Positions 23,045 to 33,400 of a stretch of DNA of 64,000 nt are shown piece by piece. Under the pieces are notes generated by a model that saw only the letters and a list, made by a program, of their open reading frames with translations, was not told the DNA's origin and did no database searches. The stretch is from Undaria pinnatifida. Its lineage: Eukaryota; Sar; Phaeophyceae; Laminariales; Alariaceae. Position 1 is the first letter of the stretch. Every line of letters starts with the position of its first letter. The stretch covers positions 11,685,241 to 11,749,240 of the forward strand of contig JABAKD010000028.1 of NCBI GenBank assembly GCA_012845835.1, read 5' to 3'. The position numbers were made by a program, and so were the translations under genes.

Positions 23045-24824
23045 ATGATCGTAAAACTAGGAGTGGATCTAGGAGTGCCAACGGGGGCACATTGGTGGTT
23101 CCCGGGTATACCGCTCCAATGCAAGTTGTCGAATGTTACCCAGGATAACGTGAAGATCCAGGGGGGGCTGGTGATTGCGACGGTTTACGCTGTCAACAAT
23201 TACGATCGGGAACGCAGGAACTCACTCATGAACCCGGTGTCGGAGGAACCGACAAGCCCGAAACAGGACGAGGGGACCAAAAAGAAAGACAAAGGGAGAC
23301 CACCGGAGCAATGCAACAAAGGGGGTGAAATCGCAGAGATTCCGAGCGAAGCCCCCAAGGTGGACCTGGGGGCGGCCAACTTCGGACAGCTCAGTCCGAG
23401 CGAAAATGAGACATTGATGGGCATTCTCAACGAGTACATCGACGTGTTCGCGGTCAACCCCAAGAGCATACCAGCATGCAAAGGCGTGCCCATGCGACTG
23501 GATCTCAAATATCCCAACGTCAAGCCATACGTGGCGCCTATTCGACACTACAGCCCGGAACAGCGCGAGATGATTCAGACTGAGGTGGTGAAACTCCTGA
23601 AGACTGGATCCATTCGGGAATCAACTTTCGAGTGGGCCGCCAATTGTGCGACGGTTCGCAAGAAAGATAGGACAGCGCGGGTTGTGCAGGATTTTCGAGG
23701 TATCAATGCGCTTCTCAAATCACAGAGTGGTGGACTCGGGACTTGCAGCACGTCATGGATGAGATGGAAGGGTCGAAGTATTTCTCCAGCATCGATTTAG
23801 CTTCAGGATTCTTACAGCTCGAGATCCATGAGGACGGACGATCGACACCTGACGGCGGTTCGAGACGCTGACGGGAAGCTGTACGAATACGTTCGCTACG
23901 GCTTCGGGTTGAAGACAGTGCCTTCGGCGTTAGCCAACTACGTCGGAGGGCGACTGTTAACAGACAAGGATAGGGGAATCAAGAACTGGTTGGACGACAT
24001 CGCTATCACGTGGAAAACCCTTGAAGATCAATGGAGACTGCTGCGAGAAACGTTAGAGTGTCTACGGCAAGGACGTCTAACCGTAAATCTTCAGAAAATC
24101 GCATTTCTGTCAGTCGGTCATGGAGTTCGTCGGCATGATAGTGGATAGACTTGGTACCAGGCCAGCCCCGAGCAAGATTGATGCTATCACGCAGCTGTCA
24201 AGGCCGAACACGGTGGAGGAAGTGCGAGTGTTGCTGGGCATGACAGGGTACTTACGGCAATTCGCACCCCAGTATAGCACAGTGGTGGCGCCCATTTCCG
24301 ACTTGCTGAGAGATCCAAGGTTCAGAACCAAGAGAGCGAAGAAAGAGAAAGTCCTGTGGGGAGAAAAGCAGAACAAGGCTTTCAATGCGCTTATCGAGGC
24401 TTTGACGTCACCTCAAGTCCTAGCCCTGCCGGTGTGGACAGAACCGTTCTCGCTGTCCACCGATGCCAGTGAGATAGGAGCAGGAGCGGTGCTAACGCAA
24501 CGCATCGAAGGAGTGGAAAAGGTGATCGCGTACGGCAGCAAAAGGTGGTCGAGAGGGGACTCTAAAAGGTCAGCAACAGACCGTGAATGCATGGCGGTCA
24601 TGTGGGCAGTGAGCAAATTCCCACCCTATCTTTGGGGGCGACCGTTCACGCTCATCACGGCCTGTTCGGTGTTGACTTGGCTCTTCATAAGCCAATCTCT
24701 CACACCGAAATACCACCGCTGGGCTCTGAGGTTGATGGAGCACGACATTACCTTGAAGTGGAGGCCGGGGACACAACATCAGTCCCAGACGCAATGTCGC
24801 GGTTACCGAACAAGAGCAACGTGA
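23045..24824 (+). pseudogene. Reverse transcriptase-RNase H of element 2
   Basis: Three frames together give RT-RNase H: 23045-23740 (linker, fingers and the VRKKDR..RVVQDFRGIN block), 23740-24148 (DLASGF, then NWLDDIAIT, the YxDD equivalent near 23990) and 24120-24824 (LLGMTGYLRQF, then STDASEIGAGAVL of RNase H near 24460, RECMAVMWAV). At least three frameshifts are needed. Near 24780 a further shift separates the DAMSRL end of RNase H. Confidence 0.9.
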
Positions 24825-25047
24825 TCGAAGATTTCGACGACTCTTTTCCAGGAGACGAGTCGTTGCCACACGTTTACAAAGGGCCACAGGGGCCAGTGCT
24901 CGACGGCGTACACTTCGAAACCTTAGGAGTGGAAAATGTGGACGGATCTAGTACTCAAAGTCTTACAGTACTTGCAGCCGTCTCACTCGCACCCGTAGAC
25001 CCATCAGAGGCAGATACTCAACAGGCCAAGCTTGTCATCGCACCGGA

Positions 25048-25850
25048 GCTTCCAGTGGTGGTCATGCTCGACTGTGGGGGGGGAGGCAGCATCCTTGCAT
25101 CAGAGGGATTGCTGACGGTCAGAGGAGCAGTAGACCAGGACTGGAGAGCACTGGAATGCATCAGATTTTTTTTTTTCTTTTTATCCTCTGGCGGATGGGG
25201 AAGAATAAAGCTTTAGCTCACCGCACTTCCACGTATATCCATTTGGAATGCATCAGAGTAAACGGACTGGACAACGATGCGAAGCTACTTAGGGTGACAA
25301 CAGGGTCGCAGGAATGCCTAACCATGTTGAGAGAGGCGAGACCAGACGTGGTGGTCGGTGACGCTTGCAGGAGGTTTGAAGGGATACGAGAGAAGGAAGG
25401 AATATCCGGAGCGAGTAGCTTAGCCCAAGCTGCCATCGCCTCAGACGCGCGAGTTTTTATACTCGAATGTTTGGGCAATCTTCTGCGAACGACGGAATGG
25501 AACGACGAGATTCTCCCCGCTTTGGAACGAGAGTCATACATCGTGGACAAACCGGAGCTACTAGCGAGCCAAGTAGGGATTCCGTGGAGGAGGAAACGGA
25601 CATTCGTGGTAGGAATCAAGGGAGGCCTTGCCACAAAAGGGAAGTTAGCCGTTTGGAAGCGGAGGTTGGAGAAGGTAAAGCAACCAGTTCAGGAATTAGG
25701 GGAATTTCGTGGACGACGAGGCGCATACTTCTTCAAGAGAGGTAACGGAAAGCGAGCGATGTATTCGTTCAACAAACCCATCATCTCTTTGAACCGTGCT
25801 CACATCATGGGGGAAAAGCCGACCGAAGGGTATATCGCACACCCAGCGGA
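25048..25850 (+). pseudogene. C5-cytosine DNA-methyltransferase-like domain inside the gypsy polyprotein
   Basis: Between RNase H and integrase, the frame shows the ordered motifs of C5-cytosine methyltransferases. Motif I is LDCGGGGSILASEG (about 25066). Motif II/III is VDQDWRALECIR. Motif IV is DVVVGDACRRFEG (about 25350), with the catalytic Cys kept but ACR for PCQ. Motif VI is ILECLGNLL, with the Glu kept but ECL for ENV. Motif VIII is GIPWRRKRTFVVGIK (about 25576), matching GxPQxRxR. A later ARLEEGEEL....VVPQTVSK block resembles motifs IX-X. A 92-base insertion-plus-duplication at 25152-25257 splits it. Removing that restores the frame exactly, so the open frame runs from about 24800 to 26283. 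Activity is doubtful, given the Pro, Gln and Asn replacements. Confidence 0.72.
25152..25257 (-). mobile_element. 5'-truncated SINE-like insertion with 14-bp target duplication
   Basis: TGGAATGCATCAGA occurs at 25152-25165 and 25244-25257. Between them lie 78 bases beginning with a T-rich run. On the minus strand this is a short sequence ending in poly(A), and it matches the 3' end of the element at 20109-20321. Long target duplication, poly(A) and 5' truncation are marks of LINE-driven retroposition. It interrupts the methyltransferase-like domain after motif II/III. Confidence 0.85.
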
Positions 25851-26552
25851 TGCGGCACGCCTTGAAGAAGGCGAAGAGTTGCGCTTCGACGACTACGCCA
25901 AAATCACCACAGGGCAGGAACACTACGTGGTCCCGCAGACGGTCAGCAAAAGCGCAGCGGCAAGCGTCATCGCAGAGTTCACGTCTCCTCCAATGCTACG
26001 AGCAGTATTAGACGAACTAGCTGTTCAAGGCTTGCTGGGAAAACCGGTAGCAGAGGTCGCGGAACTAGAAGGATTGGCCTGCATAGTGTTTGAGGATTAC
26101 CTCGCAGCATCAAAAGCCTTTGAGGAGACAAGAGCGGTCACGAGATCGCAGGCAAAGGCCACTTCCCAGGAACCGGAGGTTGTCTGGGAGGAAGAACCGC
26201 CGTTACCTGAGGAGGAGATGGAGAATGCACCGGCGCAGTTGATTACCCACGCAAACGCAGGGGACAGAAAGAGCCCATCCTGAGACCGAAACGGTAACGT
26301 AATCCGTTGGAGGAATCACCGAAGGACACCAGCAGCCGTTCAAGCGGATCAGGGAAAGAGACTAAGGGACCCCAGCGGTCAGAGCCATCCATGCTGGAAA
26401 GGGTGACAGTTATTCTTCAGGGTTTGCCACAGCTAATGCAGAGGCAGTGCGAAGACATGGCACTTGGCAAGATTCGGAAAGAACTTCAGGAAGCGGAAAA
26501 CCGAGGATCAGGAGGTGGCGAATATGTGATGGATGATAACGGCCTCTTGTAG
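25851..26552 (+). pseudogene. Linker between methyltransferase-like domain and integrase
   Basis: The frame to 26283 continues past the methyltransferase motifs as an acidic, Glu/Pro-rich tail. A second frame, 26307-26552, gives a Ser-rich then helical segment ending in TAG just before integrase. No domain was recognised. Confidence 0.5.
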
Positions 26553-26561
26553 GTAGCACCT

Positions 26562-28240
26562 GTGGGAAAGATCCCACGAATTGCAGTTCCCCAATCTCTC
26601 GTTCCAGGGATTATGGCGCTGGCGCACAGCACCTATGGGCATCCGGGGACGGCGAGAACTACAACCTTGATTAGTCATCGGTACTGCTGGCCCACCCTCA
26701 TCAAGGACGTTAGAGACTACGTCCTCTCTTGTGGGTGCAGACGTCGCAAGCGATCAGCGAGTCAACGAGTTGCCATGCTACCGTCGAGGTTTCTGCGACC
26801 CGGGAAAGTACTCGAAGTCGACATCCAGGACATGGGGGTGAAGTCGGACGCAGGGAACAAAGTTCTACCGGTGGCAGTCGACAAAGCCAGCAAGTTCTTG
26901 TTTGCCTCTCCACTCCCCACGAAAGCAGCAATCGGAGTAGCAAGGAAACTGCTCGAAGGGATGCTTATTTTTGGGCTACCGCTGTATGTTCGCAGTGATC
27001 CGGGATCCGAGTTCACGGCAGAGGTTATGCAACACTTATGCATGTGGTTGAACGTGACCATCGAATATGGGCCTGCCGATCATCCACGAGCACAGGGGAT
27101 GGTGGAGAAACTGGGAGGGTGGCTACATGAAGCACTAGGAGAACCAAGACTTGGCCTCGCAGATGGGACGAGCATGTACAGCCGGCACTGTGGAGCCATC
27201 GTACCACGCCGGACCTGCGCTTACCGGGGAAGACAGTTCCCTTCCGTCCTATCCTCGGTCGTGATGCACGCACGCAACTTGATGCTACGCACCCCGAGAT
27301 CCATGTTGGTGATTTCAGCGGCGGAATGCACAGTTACGTGGCCGACAAACGTCAAGCGTACAAAAAGGTACAGGATGTACGGGTGGCTCTATCGAAAAGA
27401 CATGAAGACAGATAGAAAAGTCGTGAGAGTCGGAATGCTAAAATCGGTCGGACCTCGGTGGGAACCCGTGTTGTTGTCGGAGATAAGGTGCTGGTGAAGG
27501 AGGCGGAGTCTGTGATGGCAAGGGAAGGGATACATCATAAACAAGCCCACTACCACTGGACGGGACCTCGGGAGGTGACTGAAGTTGTTTTACCAGGACT
27601 CAGCTACATCGTCACGATGAATGGGCGAGGGATTCGCCGACGACTGGCGTCAGCATCGAATATCAAAATGTTCCACTTACGTCTGGACGACCTCCGTCAC
27701 GACTTCGAAAACGAATTTGCTCACCTGGCATGGGAAGTTGACTTCGGACTGGCGGAGCCGTCGATTGTAGCGTCGCCTATGTATACCCTAATAGAGAGAA
27801 AGGCTGTGATGGGTTAGGGCAACGCTTGGAAGTGGCGATACAAGGGACGATTCGTGGATGGCACAGAGTCGCAGTGGCTGTCCGAAGAGAAGGCACGAGA
27901 CAGTTTCACCACTTTACAGCTGGACGTTTTCCATGCGCTGTCGGAAATGTATCACGGAGCGGAGTGCCAGGCAAGACCAACTTCGACGCTAACACGGTAG
28001 AAAAGAGATGGGATCGACCGCGAACATGCATGCGTTGAAACAACACGCCGTGGGGACCGTGATCTGGAGGGAATTCGTGGACACTGAAGGAAACAAGAAG
28101 CGTCACCTTTCAAAGGTCTTCGACTACAAGTCACCGTACTAGCGGGTTCGGTACGCAGACGGAGATTGGGAGAAGTTCAACGAACGTGAAATCCTGGAAG
28201 CTAGGAGGACCGGAAACTCACAATCCGGTTCCCCGTAAAC
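26562..28240 (+). pseudogene. Integrase and chromo/Tudor-like tail of element 2
   Basis: HHCC finger HSTYGH..CGCRRRKR, then the catalytic triad in EVDIQDM (about 26815), VRSDPGSEF (about 26990) and GMVEKLGGWL (about 27097). The frame is lost near 27150 and recovered at 27458-27817. After a TAG, a WRYKGRF.DGTESQWLSEE block and a degenerate VRYADGDWEKFNEREI block repeat the two C-terminal modules of element 1. Chromo- and Tudor-like tails can steer integration to marked chromatin. That role is inferred from the family. Confidence 0.82.
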
Positions 28241-28612
28241 GAGGCACGTGAAGTGGAGTTCGATGGAGAATGGGAGAAGACGTCAGCCGAAGATCGACTA
28301 GCAAAGAAGATCAAGGCCTCGGCCTACCCAGGTTAATGGGAAAAGCCGGGAAGTGGTGGATAAGAGGCTTTCAGCTGGTGCGCTTGATGAGAAATTCTAG
28401 CAACTCCAGCAGTACCGATGTGGGACCTAATGCGAAAAAGCGCGAGGCCCAGGGTCCTCACCCCCAGAGAGACGCCTCTCCATGAAAATGGTAGACGCCA
28501 CTCATTCGAGCCTTAGGGTAATCGAAACACGACTAAGTGTGGGAAAAAGCCCTCACTCTTACTCCAGTGTATCCGCAGCCCGTTTAGCACCATATTCTTA
28601 GGAAGCTGTGCT

Positions 28613-28619
28613 GGGGGGG
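28613..28619 (+). promoter_or_regulatory. Polypurine tract of element 2
   Basis: A run of seven G directly before the 3' LTR, in the same position as the purine tract of element 1. Confidence 0.65.
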
Positions 28620-29064
28620 TGTTGCGGCGGATTGATATGACGTCACATGAAATCCCGTGGCGGAATGCTGCCTAGGTCTGTATAACTCCGATCAGTCTAG
28701 AAAGCGTGCCGCTCACGGCCTCAGTCCAAAAACACACAAAACCAAACGAGGGAAAGAGGAACCTGAACTTGATCCGACACGAGCGTGAGTGACTGCGAAC
28801 TGAGCTTGAGTACAGCGATCGTTACCGTGAAGCATTGTTGGGGGTTTCATCCGGAGATCTGTTATATCGTACGAGCGCTTGGAAGAGGACTGCGTGAGAC
28901 GATACTGGTGTTTGCAGGCAGCTGTTGCAACAAGCAGACGGGAGGAATCAGCCTGAAGGTAGACGCGGAGGAAACGAATCAGAAGCGGTGAGAGATTAGT
29001 ACGAGGGGATTGGACACTTACCTGGGTGCGTGCGTCCAAAATAGCTCTTTATCCGTTCGTTACA
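28620..29064 (+). repeat. 3' LTR of element 2
   Basis: 445 bp, TGTTGCGG to TTCGTTACA, followed by AGAC. It differs from the 5' LTR at numerous scattered sites and by a few small insertions. Confidence 0.92.
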
Positions 29065-29500
29065 AGACGATGGCCGACTTTTCCAATGATCCCGTCGACT
29101 TTTTCTGGTGCAAGTTGGACCAAGTCCACACTAAACCTAGTATGTTTTATTTCCACCGAAAAGTCTCAGACAGCTGCATGCCGGAAACCCAGCAGCGTTT
29201 CGAACTTCCGGATTCTGCGTCTTTTCGATTCAAGATTCTCAGAAATTGGAATCCCCAGACTCGTGGTTCACGTGATCGGTGAAGACAATGGCCGACTTTC
29301 CCGATGATCCCGTCGACTTTTTCTGGTGCAAGTTGGACCAAGTCCACACTAAACCTCGTATGTTATTATTTCCACCGAAAAGACTCAGACGGCTGCATGC
29401 CAGAAACCCAGCAGCGTTTCAAACTTCCGGATTCTGCGTCTTTTCGATTCAAGAATTGTCAGAAATTGGAATCCCCAGACTCTGGAGGAAATTTTGTTGT
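29065..29500 (+). repeat. 218-bp tandem repeat containing a short first exon
   Basis: Two units with a 218-base period, ATG at 29070 and 29288. Each opens with a frame beginning MADF and running through VDFFWCKLDQVHTKP to a GTATGT that looks like a splice donor. The end of a further unit lies left of element 2 (about 18395-18469), so the array predates the insertion. It probably duplicates the 5' exon and promoter of the right paralogue. Confidence 0.75.
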
Positions 29501-29543
29501 CGCGCACGCACACCCTGCGATAGGCACTTCGCAAGAGACAACG

Positions 29544-30852
29544 ATGACGTCCAGGCTCTTCGATAGGATTACAACATGCTCTCTTGCCATGCAACACGTG
29601 ATGTCAGACGTCCGCTGCGACAACAGTCATCGATCATGCTATGAAGAAGTAATGAAATCTATATCTCCCGCGAAGATCACGAAACACAAAATCACAAATG
29701 TCACTCGAGCGTGTGTGGAATTCATCACGGGAGGGTTCTCTAAGAGAGTCGATCATCATAAGATTATGATGATTATGTGCGTTATTGTGTCAATTGCCGA
29801 TGGTCGAGACTAAGACGGGTTGACAAAAAGAAGTCTGCAACCGTTTTCGGGGCTTGGAGGACTTCGACTGTCGCGTCATGGCGGAATTTTTCAAGCTTTC
29901 GATAGTAAACGAGAATACTCTCGGCCTCCTCAACGATGTCATGGTTCTCAAGAAGAGGATGGCGAAAGACATTCGACGCTTGTTCCGTGTAGAATTCATC
30001 TACATATTCTTTGGAATCCTGCGCAGTCTGCTACGTCGCGGCAAACACATAGGTGACCTGGGCTACGTCACGGCCGCATCACCTTCCGACATGAGGAAGG
30101 CTTTCGCAGCGTTGGAGGCTCGAGCGTCGTCGATCGCGAAAAGGTTCGGTGCATGCTTCAAATTGCATGCTCTTAAGAAGGCGCGCCCTAGGATGAACCT
30201 CTTTCCGGCCGATGGTGCCTTCTCCCAAGCGACGACAGGGAGCGATTACGTCAGCTTCAACGAATCTACCGTCGACACACTGAAACAATGTCTCTTCGAC
30301 ACTACGAAGAAGGACGAGTTTCTAGATATCATTTTCGCCATCATTTCTCATGCACAACATGTAGACAAAACACTTGCCCGGATGAAAGTGTGTACGGCTA
30401 AGCATTTTTTCTTGAAAGAGATTTACAACGAAGACGATCCTGGCGATGTGCGGGAGGCTGCTTCAATGCAGGAGGGGAGACGTCTTCGTCAGGAAATTGT
30501 TTTTCTGCGAGAAGAGCTAGCTTCAGCGAACGAGAAGGGATCCACATTGATCAAGACACTTACATCTTCAATGAACAAGGAGATTCGTCTTCTTCAGGAA
30601 ATTGTTATTTTGAGAAAGGAGCTGGCTGCGGAGAACATGGATCCTGGACGAGACGACAAGCCTGGTGAAAACGACAACCATCAAACGACTTGGCTGAAGG
30701 AAAAGCTAAAGGAAAAGGATGAGGATCTGACTGCAAAGGACGAAGAGATTTCGTAGTTGAACAAAAAGATTCAGTGCAAGAGAAAATTCTGCGAGGAGCA
30801 CCATGTTGCGAGGGATGTGCTGCACATGGAGAGTTGTAGACTGAGTAAATGA
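29544..30852 (+). pseudogene. Right paralogue of the uncharacterised coiled-coil family (broken)
   Basis: ATG 29544 opens a frame (MTSRLFDRITTCSLAM) that aligns with the left paralogue. It is broken by a TAA at 29811 and a nearby frameshift, and resumes at about 29830-30756 and, past a TAG at 30754, to 30852. The C-terminal third is a Glu/Lys-rich coiled coil with two repeats of an RLxQEIVxLRxEL unit. The 28-base gap between frames begins GT and ends AG but is too short for a normal intron. Function unknown. Confidence 0.65.
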
Positions 30853-30960
30853 CGTATGGCATGTCAGAAGATGAAAAATGAAAAATGCTCATGTATGACA
30901 ACCGGGTCACCTCGCCTCCGACGACGCCACCCTGTCGCGACCAATGACAACAAGAAATAC

Positions 30961-31400
30961 TGTTGCGGCGGATTGACATGACGTCACGTACAAATACATA
31001 GCGGAATGCTGCCTAGGTCTGTACAACTCCAGTCAGTCTAGAAAGCGTATCGCTCACGGTTTCAGTCCAAAAACACACAAAACCAAACGAGGGAAAAAAG
31101 AACATGAACCTGATGTGAAACGAGCGTGAGTGACTGCGAACCGAGCTTGAGTACAGCGATCGTTACCGTAAGGTATTGTTGGAGGCTTCATCCGGAGATC
31201 TGTTATATTGTACGAGCCCTTGGAAGAGGACTGCGTGAGACAAGACTGGTGTTTGTAGGCAGCTGTTGTAACAAGCAGACGGGAGGAATCAGCCTGAAGG
31301 GATACACGGAGGGAATGAACTAGAAGCGGTGAGAGACTAGGGACAAGGGATTGGAGACTTGTGTGCGTGAGTCTGAAATAGCTCTTATCCGTTCGTTACA
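30961..31400 (+). repeat. LTR of a third copy of the element 2 family
   Basis: 440 bp with the same TGTTGCGG and TTCGTTACA ends, followed by the same primer-binding site at 31401. Confidence 0.92.
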
Positions 31401-32335
31401 TGGGGCTTCAGCTGGGATACGTGTGGGTTGATAATCTCGCTTGACTCAGCTCGAAGTACAGTCGTAAATGCTAAGGTAGAAGTGCAGCAGCAAGCCGGGC
31501 CATGTTTGGTTGAAATTCATAAAACAATGTCTGGGAAAAACTGGGCAGTCTAAATATGAATGATTCTACGGGATGTTGAAGAAAGTTCCACAACAGTTCA
31601 ACTTTATTTTATCATGTTGAAAATCTCGCTTGAAGCAGTATTACGAACCCCACACGCTGCAGGATAACCACAGGCAGACACCGCAGAAAAAGAAACAGCA
31701 GACCGCATGAGTGATGAGAATCTGTGGTCGTGACCTCTAGATAGTGGAGGCGAGGAATGAGACGCGATCAAGTTTGTACAAAATGAGGGATTCACGCAGT
31801 TCATGCTACGCACAGCAGTACAGAGGGCAAACGAGATTCTACCCGCTTTGACTCACTGCTTTTTTTGTATGCGATGTAGACGAAACATTGGTATGCATCA
31901 ATGGTATAAATTGCTCCGCAAGGCATGCATTTTTTGCTTTCATTGCTTTCGTGATTGTGGTTGCTCTTACGAAGAGTACTTCTGTATTGTTGTACCAGGT
32001 ATGTATGCCATTATGCTGTATATGTGCGTATCGTATGTTATGTACGCCGTTGCAGGTTGTGGCAGGTCGTGTGTACGTAGTGTGGTTCGAGTAGTGTGCT
32101 GATGTCTTTGTGTGGTGATGTCTTTTCCCGCTTGACTCACTGTTTTTTTGTATGCGATGTAGACGAAACGTTGGTATGCATCAATTGTATATTGATCCGC
32201 AAGGCATGTATTTTTTTGCTCTTATTACTTTCGTGATCGTACTTACTCTAAGGATGAGTACTTCTGTATTGCTGTACCAGGTATGTATGCCATCGTGCTG
32301 TATACGTTCGTATCGTATGTTCTGTATGTTGTATA
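31401..32335 (+). mobile_element. Truncated leader of the third copy, with internal duplication
   Basis: Matches 18910-19640 of element 2. The final segment (about 31844-32100) is repeated once more at about 32128-32335 (CCCGCTT..GACTCACTG start), while element 2 has only one copy. No coding region or second LTR follows, so this is a 5' fragment. Confidence 0.85.
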
Positions 32336-32374
32336 AGTCCGGATACGTAAGAATAAGAAGAACTTGACTGAAGC

Positions 32375-32459
32375 GGTAGCCGAGGATTGAATCCGTGACC
32401 TTGTGTTACGCAAACATAATTCTTATCCATTAGACCGATGTGGTCATCTCATGATTGTT
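32375..32459 (-). other. tRNA-like sequence with box A and box B (pseudo-tRNA or SINE head)
   Basis: On the minus strand GGTCTAATGGATAAG resembles box A of arginine-type tRNAs, and GGATTCAATCC matches box B. The acceptor and anticodon stems do not fold properly. A similar head, GGGTCTAGTGGATAAAG, lies on the same strand at about 33400-33465. Confidence 0.4.
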
Positions 32460-32639
32460 GCCGATAAAAGATCATGCTAAAGGCGCGTGACGTATTCCTC
32501 GGCCAAATCTGGTATCATATATCAAAAGGTATCACGTATCAAATTATTGAGGCGAGCAATTGACTACGTTTGGTATTATTTGGTTCTGAATTTTACCGAC
32601 CAGTCTTACCTCTTCGTCAGAAGACAAGCCGCTCTCGCA

Positions 32640-33400
32640 GTCGTGACAATACTATACTGCGCATTGCACATGGATCAATCCACCAGTTCGCCACAGTGGA
32701 AGTCTTCTTCGCACTCCTCGCAACGATGTTGGCCGCCGGTGGAGGATCACTCGTCGCTGGTGGTATCGTCGTCGGCGTCTCCATCGGTGTCGTCATCGGC
32801 GTCGCCGTTGTCGCTTGGAGCCTATCCGCCGTCTGCACTGTCACCGCTATTTTCGCCAGAAGGACTCTGGTGAAAAAACAACAGGCTGTCTGGTAGGGAA
32901 AATGCAGTGAGAGATCCACAGGTGGCAATGCGACCATCTAGTTTTACACAGTGAAGAAACGAGCTTTACAGACTTGCAAGGAACCACAACCCATTTTTTC
33001 TTACCTCCCCGCGTAGATCGCCATCCTCTTCCATCCCTTCTTGCTCACGGGAGTCCTCTCCATCTTCTTCACGCTCTTCATCTGCATCCCCGCCGTCTTG
33101 ATAGAACCCCCGCCGGTGCCTTCATCACCCACAGACTCTGCATCATCCTCTCCGCCGCAACACCAAAGGACTCGCTGCCGGAGTTTTCATCATCTTCACC
33201 TTTCTCATTGGAATCTCTCGCGCTGACGTTGCGCGCAGCTGGGGTAGCTTGGGGCTCATCTTCACCGTTGCGCTCAGCGGGGGCGTCGGTCCCAGGCGCT
33301 CAACCAGGCGCAAATACCCCTTGTGCTTGAACTCTGTTTCTCGTCGGCCTCCCCTGTGTGAAAAAGGATGGGGCGACCGGGACGGAACGACCAAGCAAGC
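32640..33400 (+). pseudogene. Decayed multi-pass membrane protein gene
   Basis: Plus-strand fragments in shifted frames are strongly hydrophobic: a Gly/Val-rich segment at 32690-32880, an LLTGVLSIFFTLFICIPAVLI segment after a possible acceptor near 33018, and a GVFIIFTFLIGI segment near 33190. Four or five membrane spans are suggested. The frame changes imply indels or unseen introns. No family was recognised. Confidence 0.3.

Larger units (their letters stand above)
18470..29064 (+). mobile_element. Ty3/gypsy LTR retrotransposon, element 2, with captured methyltransferase domain
   Basis: About 10.6 kb with 440/445-bp TG...CA LTRs, primer-binding site, long repetitive leader, Gag remnant, protease, RT, RNase H, a C5-cytosine-methyltransferase-like domain, integrase, a chromo-like region, a polypurine tract and an AGAC target duplication. 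It sits between two divergent paralogues. Several frameshifts and stops show that it is dead. The LTRs differ at many positions, so the insertion is not recent. Confidence 0.92.

Noticed and set aside
29812-29840. Short intron rescuing the right paralogue
   Set aside because: The GT...AG interval is only about 28 bases, too short for splicing; an indel plus a stop is simpler.
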